In this document: positions 13,023 through 18,115 of the stretch, piece after piece
How the letters are laid out: the number at the start of each line of letters is the position of its first letter
How positions within the stretch are numbered: position 1 is the stretch's first letter
From: Rhodoferax sp. UBA4127
GTDB taxonomy: Bacteria > Pseudomonadota > Gammaproteobacteria > Burkholderiales > Burkholderiaceae_C
NCBI GenBank assembly: GCA_002381045.1
Contig: DFWT01000233.1
Coordinates: 1,396 to 19,510 of the forward strand
Reading direction: 5' to 3'
DNA: 18,115 nucleotides
Made by a program: the position numbers and the translations under genes
Notes under the pieces: model-generated
Database searches by the model: none
Told to the model about the DNA's origin: nothing
Seen by the model: only the letters and a program-made list of their open reading frames with translations

Positions 13023-14391
13023 ACTTGGTGACAACATCTGCCCGCTCCATGTGGCCATAGATGTTTTGCCGCGCCACGCCTGAAATGCGTGATGCTTCCG
13101 ACACATTGCCATCGGCAGCTTGCAGAAGATTCGTGAAGTAGCTGCGCTCGAACTGCAAGCGGGCCTCACGGTAGGGCAGGAGTTGGGTGGAAGTGTTTGA
13201 TGTGTCGCTGGTCGCACGGGCGGTGCAGACAAGCCCAAGGTCAGCACAAGGAATCGGTCCACCGGTGTTGATCACCACCGCGCGCTCAATGGTGTGTTTG
13301 AGTTCACGCACATTGCCCGTCCATTGGCAAGCCTCCAGGCTGGCGATGGCATCCGCCTGCAATGGCCCAGCAGACTTTTTGAACTTACGGTTGAAGTGGT
13401 CCAGGAAAAAGAGTGCCAGCGGCAAAATATCATCGCGGCGCTCGCGCAAAGCGGGAACGCGCAGTGGAACCACGTTGATGCGGTAATACAAATCCGAGCG
13501 AAACCGCCCCGCCGCCACCTCCTGATCCAGTGGCTTGTTGGTCGCGCAAATCAATCGGAAGTTGGACGGGCGCTGCACCGTGCTGCCCAAGCGCACAAAA
13601 GTGCCCTCCTGCAGCACACGCAGCAAACTCACCTGGAGTTTCGGGCTCATGTCAGCGATCTCGTCGAGCAAAATCGTGCCGTTGTCGGCTTCCTCGAAGT
13701 AGCCTGCGGTGGTCTTTACCGCCCCGGTGAAGGCGCCCTTCTCGTACCCAAACAGCGCGGCCTCCGCCAGCGCTTCGGACAAGGCACCGCAGTTGAGCTC
13801 TTTCATGGGTCCGCGCTTGCGGGCACTCATGGTGTGAATCATCTTGGCCATGACCTCCTTGCCCGTACCACTTTCACCTTCAATCAACACGGTGGTATCC
13901 AGCGGCGCGGCCTGGCGCAACTGCGCCAGCAACTTTTCCATGGCGACTGAATGGCCGATGATGATCGGGTCACCAGAGCCCGCGGTGAGGATTTCTTTCA
14001 GGTCGGCGATTTCACGGTAGGCGCGGTCCAATTCCAATGCCTTGGCAATCACCGCTTCGAGTTCTTCCAGGTTCTCGAACGGTTTGGTCAGGTAGTCAAA
14101 AAGCCCGTCGCGCACGGCCCGCATGGCATCGCGCACCTCTGCATGGCCAGTAATCATCAAGGCGGTTTGGCGGGGGCGAAGCCTTCGCATCTCGGCAAAC
14201 AGATCTAGGCCGTTGCCATCGGGCAAGCGCTGGTCCAGGATCACCAAATGAAAATCACCCACGTCAAACGCCTGCCTGGCCTGTGCCACGTTGGTGGCCG
14301 TGGTCAAGTCAATGTCGCCGTTGCGAAACAAGTTTTCGAACAGGCTGCGCGTGAACGGATCGTCGTCGACAAGGAGTATTTTTGACTTCAT
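13018..14391 (-). CDS. NtrC-type sigma54 response regulator
   Basis: 457 residues from the ATG at 14391, which overlaps the kinase stop as ATGA. Receiver domain (about 3-118) has the acidic pocket DDD (9-11), phospho-acceptor Asp53 in VILDQRLPDG and Lys103. The AAA+ domain has Walker A GESGTGKE (172-179), GAFTGA (219-224) and LLDEIADMS. The C-terminal Fis-type helix-turn-helix includes ADGNVSEASRISGVARQNIY. All residues for phosphorylation and sigma54 contact are intact. It pairs with the kinase just upstream, and its likely target is the sigma54 promoter at 12885-12900, right after its own stop. Confidence 0.93.
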   Translation of the reverse strand: MKSKILLVDDDPFTRSLFENLFRNGDIDLTTATNVAQARQAFDVGDFHLVILDQRLPDGNGLDLFAEMRRLRPRQTALMITGHAEVRDAMRAVRDGLFDYLTKPFENLEELEAVIAKALELDRAYREIADLKEILTAGSGDPIIIGHSVAMEKLLAQLRQAAPLDTTVLIEGESGTGKEVMAKMIHTMSARKRGPMKELNCGALSEALAEAALFGYEKGAFTGAVKTTAGYFEEADNGTILLDEIADMSPKLQVSLLRVLQEGTFVRLGSTVQRPSNFRLICATNKPLDQEVAAGRFRSDLYYRINVVPLRVPALRERRDDILPLALFFLDHFNRKFKKSAGPLQADAIASLEACQWTGNVRELKHTIERAVVINTGGPIPCADLGLVCTARATSDTSNTSTQLLPYREARLQFERSYFTNLLQAADGNVSEASRISGVARQNIYGHMERADVVTKS

Positions 14392-15782
14392 GACGGGCTC
14401 ACCATCGGCAGCCAAATACTGAACTTGGCGCCACCTTTCGGCAAGTTCTCTGCAAGAACCACGCCACCGTGCTTCATGGCAATGTGCTGCGCCACCGATA
14501 ACCCCAGTCCGGTACCGCTGGCACGCGTGGTGAAAAATGGCTTAAACAACTTGTCTGCTGTCTCCTTGCTAAATCCAGGTCCCGCGTCGGTCACGCTGAG
14601 CATGACACCCGGCACCCGCTCATGCTCGGACAAGACCACTTCAACCTGAACCTGGGACTCGGGTGCCGCCAGGATGGCGTTGTGAATCAAGTTAAACAAG
14701 GCTTGACGAATCAGAACCGGGTCGACGTTGAGCGACACCAGCGGGTCACTCTCAACAAAGTTCACCACATGGCGTACATCCACACTTTGATGGCAAAAGG
14801 TGATGGTGTCTTTCACCAGTTCCTTGATGTCGGTCGAATGCAGTTCAGAACGCGAGATCTGGTTGATACGCAATATGCGTTGCACGATGTCCCGGCACTC
14901 GGTGCCGGCTTTGCGAACCTGCGCCAAAAGCTCAGCGACGCGCTCAGGGTTGCGGATTTCACGCTCTGCAAGTTGGCTCAGGTTGATCACACCCACCAGC
15001 GGATTGTTCAACTGGTGCGCAATTTCACCCACCAACTCGCCCATGGCCGACATCTTCTCAATCTGAACAATGCGCTCGTGCTCAACGGTCAATTTGCTCA
15101 AATTTGACTCAGCGGTCTTTTGCCGGAAATAGACCAGACTAAAAACCTTGTAGAGCACCACAAACAGCAGCAAGCCAAAACCGCCAATCACTGCCCACAA
15201 CAGATACAGACCCTGTTGAATGGTCTGGTTGACATCCTGCGTGTCGCGGTAAAGTGACAACACGCCGATCACCGGCCCGTCACCCAAGCCATTTCTTTTG
15301 GCGAAGATTGGCACATAACACTCAATCGTTGCCGGGCCACTTGCCCCCAGCTCGCCCGACATCAGATGGTGATCTGGGCCATTGAAGACTGCCTGAACTT
15401 CGCCCGCCATGGCCCGCCCCAGCCTGATTGGGTGGCCGGTGCGCTGAGTACCCACCAAACTCGAATCATCAGACCAAACAATGGTTTTGTCCTGATTGAA
15501 CACCTTGATGCGGGCTGCACCAGGCAGTTTGGTCAAAGTAGCAAAGGCCAGGTCAAGCCGTCGTTTGGCTTGTTCGTCGGTGTAGTTCTGCATATCCGCC
15601 AAAGACACCTGATGATCGACTGCGATCGCGTACACCATGTCACGCACGATAGACGCCTCGCGGTCAATGATGGACTGGCGGAAAAAAGGCGCTTGAACCA
15701 ACCCCGTACCAACCACCATGGCGACGATCATTAGCAGACTGACTGCGGCAAAAAAACGTGGCGGATTTGTCAGTTTGAACAC
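14388..15782 (-). CDS. Membrane sensor histidine kinase with periplasmic Cache-like domain
   Basis: 464 residues from a GTG at 15782; an in-frame stop a few codons upstream leaves no better start. Two membrane helices (about 10-30 and 191-213) enclose a ~160-residue periplasmic region resembling a single Cache/PDC sensor (RIKVFNQDKTIVWSDDSSLV, PIFAKRNGLGDGPVIGVLSL). A coiled coil (about 220-243) leads to the dimerisation domain with phospho-acceptor His256 in EIAHQLNNPL, then the ATPase boxes: N (NLIHNAILAA), G1 (DAGPGF), F (FKPFFTT) and G2 (GTGLGLSV). This is the NtrB/DctB/ZraS-like class that signals to sigma54 regulators, in line with its co-translated partner. The ligand is unknown. Confidence 0.93.
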   Translation of the reverse strand: MFKLTNPPRFFAAVSLLMIVAMVVGTGLVQAPFFRQSIIDREASIVRDMVYAIAVDHQVSLADMQNYTDEQAKRRLDLAFATLTKLPGAARIKVFNQDKTIVWSDDSSLVGTQRTGHPIRLGRAMAGEVQAVFNGPDHHLMSGELGASGPATIECYVPIFAKRNGLGDGPVIGVLSLYRDTQDVNQTIQQGLYLLWAVIGGFGLLLFVVLYKVFSLVYFRQKTAESNLSKLTVEHERIVQIEKMSAMGELVGEIAHQLNNPLVGVINLSQLAEREIRNPERVAELLAQVRKAGTECRDIVQRILRINQISRSELHSTDIKELVKDTITFCHQSVDVRHVVNFVESDPLVSLNVDPVLIRQALFNLIHNAILAAPESQVQVEVVLSEHERVPGVMLSVTDAGPGFSKETADKLFKPFFTTRASGTGLGLSVAQHIAMKHGGVVLAENLPKGGAKFSIWLPMVSPS

Positions 15783-15921
15783 GAGCCAAGCTTCTCAATA
15801 GTCATGGCCTGGATGGTAATGGCTTCCCCGTGCCGAAGCTTACCGAACGGGTTCAACACCAGTGCCGGCAACCCAAAAACCCATCACCTCGAAAAAGGCG
15901 GCAGGTGGGGCTAATGCTTGC

Positions 15922-16302
15922 TTACTCGAAGGAGGGCGTTTCGGGCTTGGCTACCGGCCGGCCAGATGCCGCCCAGGCATCAAAGCCACCGGCAATGGAA
16001 CGCACATTCAAATAGCCCATGTCGTGCAGTGCAGCTGCCGCCAAGGCCGCGCGGCCACTGGTTTTGCAGTAAAGCAAAACGGCCAGATCTCGCGACTGTA
16101 AAGCCGGGTTGGCGCTGAATTTGAACTCAAGCATGCCGCGCGAGATGTGGACTGCACCGGCCAAATGGCCTGCGGCAAATTCGTCGGCTTCTCGCACATC
16201 CACCAGCACGTCAGCCGCCAAAATGGCGGCGTCGGCGTCAGCGATAGAGATTTCCTGCACGCGGGCTTTGGCCGCGGCAACCAGGTCGTGAGCAGTTTTC
16301 AT
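15922..16302 (-). CDS. Single-domain rhodanese (sulfurtransferase-like)
   Basis: 126 residues from ATG 16302, 7 bp after the stop of the Tll0287-like gene; an extended in-frame start at 16353 would overlap that gene and adds no domain. Rhodanese features: DVLVDVREADEFAAGHLAGAVHI (CH2A motif region), active-site Cys79 in YCKTSGRAALAA, and GGFDAWAASGRPV. The loop CKTSGR is six residues from Cys to Arg, the length of sulfur-transferring rhodaneses. No signal peptide is visible, so it acts in the cytoplasm, moving sulfane sulfur from persulfides or thiosulfate. It is probably co-transcribed with the haem protein before it. Confidence 0.9.
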   Translation of the reverse strand: MKTAHDLVAAAKARVQEISIADADAAILAADVLVDVREADEFAAGHLAGAVHISRGMLEFKFSANPALQSRDLAVLLYCKTSGRAALAAAALHDMGYLNVRSIAGGFDAWAASGRPVAKPETPSFE

Positions 16303-16309
16303 AGTCAAA

Positions 16310-16900
16310 TCAAACAGGTTTACGCAGGGTAATCGCACCCCGAATCTGGCCAAGGCTGTAACCGACCGCCCTGTCAGCCGGGTACAGAGTTTTCAGGCGC
16401 TCGGCCACGTCCGTCGTGATTTTGTCGCTGGTGCCATGGCAAGCCAAGCAGACTTGTCCAACCGGCAAAGCTTTCATGTAGCGGTATTCCTTGGCCCCGT
16501 TGGTGTCCACCAGTTCAAACTTTTCCAGAGTGGCTGGCTTCTCACCCGCGGCTGCGCGTTGATCAAAATCTTTAAGGGCTGCCAATTCCCAGGCATCTGG
16601 CACTGCTTTGGGATTGCGATTGCGTTCGCTCACCCGGCGTATGGCCCAACCCGACTTCTCTGAAGCAGCTTTGGCCATTTGAGGCCCCTTTTCGTTGCAC
16701 ACACCAACGGCTGAGGCGGGTCCACCCTTAATGATTTCCGCGTTTAACACCTCCAGCAATTTGGGAGGAACTGCGCTGGCGACCGCCCTTGCATCCGTCA
16801 CCCAGGCCTCATCCTCAGCCTGGGCTGGGAGAGCCGCAGTCAACAAAGTGCCTAGCGCAACAACGGCCAAGCTCGACAAACCGCCAATGTGTGTGTTCAT
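16310..16900 (-). CDS. Tll0287-like (DUF3365) periplasmic c-type haem protein
   Basis: 196 residues. Signal peptide 1-28 (cut after PAQA), then a Tll0287/DUF3365 domain, a PAS-related haem-binding fold: AVGVCNEKGPQMAKAASEKS, IRRVSERNRNPKAVPDAWE, FDQRAAAGEKPATLEKFELV, YRYMKALPVGQVCLACHG. Cys151-x2-Cys154-His155 attaches one c-type haem. Such domains occur alone or as sensors in signalling proteins; a redox or gas-sensing or electron-carrier role is plausible. ATG with AAGGA ribosome-binding site. A GTGAC dyad lies about 65 bp upstream. Confidence 0.88.
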   Translation of the reverse strand: MNTHIGGLSSLAVVALGTLLTAALPAQAEDEAWVTDARAVASAVPPKLLEVLNAEIIKGGPASAVGVCNEKGPQMAKAASEKSGWAIRRVSERNRNPKAVPDAWELAALKDFDQRAAAGEKPATLEKFELVDTNGAKEYRYMKALPVGQVCLACHGTSDKITTDVAERLKTLYPADRAVGYSLGQIRGAITLRKPV

Positions 16901-16952
16901 GAAAATCCTTCTCGCTCAGAAAAAGTGCTGATTGGGCCAGCGGGCGGGTCGT

Positions 16953-16973
16953 CTGTCAGTGACAGAAGTCACA
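16953..16973. promoter_or_regulatory. GTGAC-type dyad upstream of the Tll0287-like gene
   Basis: AGTGA-CAGAAG-TCACA (16958-16973) and the overlapping CTGTCA-G-TGACAG (16953-16965) lie between glgC and the haem gene. Read on the minus strand, TGTGACTTCTGTCACT shares 12 of 16 bases with CGTGACACCTGTCACG at 13007-13022, suggesting the same regulator. No convincing -24/-12 box lies between this site and the ATG, and the site is close to the gene, so the mode of action is unclear. Confidence 0.4.
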
Positions 16974-16996
16974 TGGCAATGCGGTTGAGTGACGCC

Positions 16997-18115
16997 CTAT
17001 CGAAGTCCCTCTGTGGTCTGCCCCAGCATTTCCTTGGTGACCAAGGTAATGCCCGAATCCGTGACGCGAAAGCGCTTTTTGTCCAGGGCGTGGTCCACAC
17101 CAATCTGCATACCTAGCGGAATAACGGTGTTTTTGTCAATGATGCACTTTTTGAGCACGCAGTTGCGCCCCACATCCACGTTGGGCAACAGCATGGTGTC
17201 TTCCACAGTGGCATAGCTATGCACCTGCACGCCCGAGAACAGCATGGAGCGACGCACAATCGCGCCGCTGACGATGCAACCCCCAGACACCATGGAGTCC
17301 ACCGCCTTGCCACGGCGGGTGTCGTCATCAAACACAAACTTGGCGGGCGGCGTTTGCGGTTGCCAAGTCCAAATGGGCCAGTTTTCTGCATACAGGTTCA
17401 AGTCGGGTGTCACTTGCACCAAATCCAGATTGGCCGACCAGTAGGCGTCCAGCGTACCTACGTCGCGCCAGTAAGCGGGTTTATCTGGCTCGGTGACGCA
17501 GCTATCGGCAAAGTTTTGCGCATAGGTGCGGTAACGTTTGACGCAATGCGGAATGATGTCCTTGCCAAAGTCGTGGCTGGACTTGGGGTCGTCGGCATCT
17601 CGCAGCAACTGCTCGAACAAAAAACTGGCGTTGAACACATAGATGCCCATGCTGGCCAATGCCTTGGTTGGGTCGCCAGGCATGTGCTGCGGCTGCGCTG
17701 GCTTTTCGGTGAAATCGACAATTCGGTCTTCGGCATTGACAGACATCACGCCAAAACTGCTGGCTTCTTCGATGGGTACCTCGATACAAGACACCGTCAA
17801 ATCCGCCTGCTTCGCCACGTGGGCTGCCAGCAAGCGGCCGTAGTCCATGCGGTAGATGTGATCACCCGACAGCACCAGCACATACTGCGGGCGGGCATGG
17901 CGAATCTCGCGCAGGTTTTGGAACACCGCATCGGCCGTGCCCTGGTACCAGTGCTCTTCGTCGGACTGCTGCTGGGCCGGCATGATTTCAATGAACTCGT
18001 TGAGCCGACCATCCAAAAAGCTCCAACCTAATTGCAAGTGGCGAATCAGGCTTTGTGCTTTGTACTGCGTGGCCACGCCAACCCGGCGCACGCCGGAATT
18101 CACGCAGTTGGACAG
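16997..18115 (-). CDS. glgC: Glucose-1-phosphate adenylyltransferase (ADP-glucose pyrophosphorylase), 5' end outside window
   Basis: The frame runs off the right edge: the four codons before an internal GTG at 18103 read LSNC, giving LSNCVNSGVRRVGVATQYKAQ, the known internal GlgC block. Some 50-60 N-terminal residues with the nucleotide-binding GGxGxRL loop are therefore missing. Visible: GTADAVFQN, VLSGDHIYRMDY, the FTEKPAQP substrate loop, GIYVFN, DFGKDIIP, YWRDVGTLDAYW, then the C-terminal left-handed beta-helix (SGGCIVSGAIVRRSMLFSGV, DVGRNCVLKKCIIDKNTVIP). It makes ADP-glucose from glucose-1-phosphate and ATP, the committed step of bacterial glycogen synthesis. It appears unrelated to the redox genes downstream, and other glg genes probably lie beyond the edge. 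Confidence 0.95.
   Translation of the reverse strand: MSNCVNSGVRRVGVATQYKAQSLIRHLQLGWSFLDGRLNEFIEIMPAQQQSDEEHWYQGTADAVFQNLREIRHARPQYVLVLSGDHIYRMDYGRLLAAHVAKQADLTVSCIEVPIEEASSFGVMSVNAEDRIVDFTEKPAQPQHMPGDPTKALASMGIYVFNASFLFEQLLRDADDPKSSHDFGKDIIPHCVKRYRTYAQNFADSCVTEPDKPAYWRDVGTLDAYWSANLDLVQVTPDLNLYAENWPIWTWQPQTPPAKFVFDDDTRRGKAVDSMVSGGCIVSGAIVRRSMLFSGVQVHSYATVEDTMLLPNVDVGRNCVLKKCIIDKNTVIPLGMQIGVDHALDKKRFRVTDSGITLVTKEMLGQTTEGLR

Noticed and set aside
16905..16945. A sigma54 promoter before the Tll0287-like gene
   Set aside because: The nearest TGGCCC has GC eight rather than ten bases after GG, and other candidates match poorly.
17219..18031. A 270-codon plus-strand frame opposite glgC
   Set aside because: Antisense shadow of a strongly conserved enzyme gene.

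Overview
The window looks like chromosomal DNA of a Burkholderiales bacterium, probably Comamonadaceae (Rhodoferax/Polaromonas-like). This rests on the codon style, a cbb3 oxidase assembly gene, sigma54-type regulators, a Tll0287-type haem protein and a dispersed-looking hairpin repeat. The taxon is inferred from the proteins; no rRNA or other marker is present. No rRNA, tRNA or CRISPR array was seen.

Layout. (a) 1-1350 (+): a TnpB-like RuvC nuclease of a transposon, cut by the left edge. (b) 3511-1428 (-): a two-gene unit, a metallo-beta-lactamase-fold protein with degraded metal ligands followed by ccoG (cbb3 oxidase assembly). (c) 3512-4158: a 647-bp gene-free region full of palindromes. 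(d) 4159-5544 (+): a sigma54 activator whose three N-terminal cysteines have the spacing of the sulfane-sulfur sensor FisR. (e) 5964-5608 (-): an AhpD/carboxymuconolactone-decarboxylase-like protein, convergent with the activator across a hairpin. (f) 6928-6296 (-): a secreted lipocalin. (g) 7093-10851 (+): TetR repressor, membrane-fusion protein, FtsX-type permease and ATPase, tightly packed with ATGA overlaps, forming one ABC export operon. (h) 18115-10870 (-), all on one strand: glgC (cut by the right edge), a Tll0287-like c-haem protein, a rhodanese, a sensor kinase, an NtrC-type response regulator, an ethylbenzene-dehydrogenase-related haem lipoprotein, and a TauE/SafE transporter.

Two regulatory circuits can be proposed from the DNA. 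First, two near-identical operators (ACTGCCA-N4-TGGCAGT) occur, one just upstream of the fisR-like gene and one about 115 bp upstream of a predicted -24/-12 promoter that faces the MBL-ccoG unit. This suggests sulfane-sulfur control of cbb3 oxidase assembly. Second, a near-consensus sigma54 promoter lies directly upstream of the haem lipoprotein gene, with a GTGAC-N6-GTCAC-type dyad about 140 bp further up, overlapping the end of the adjacent NtrC-type regulator gene. A closely similar dyad precedes the Tll0287-like haem gene. The right half therefore looks like a self-contained two-component redox/sulfur module (kinase, sigma54 regulator, two haem proteins, rhodanese, TSUP exporter). I do not recognise it as a described system; its signal is unknown.
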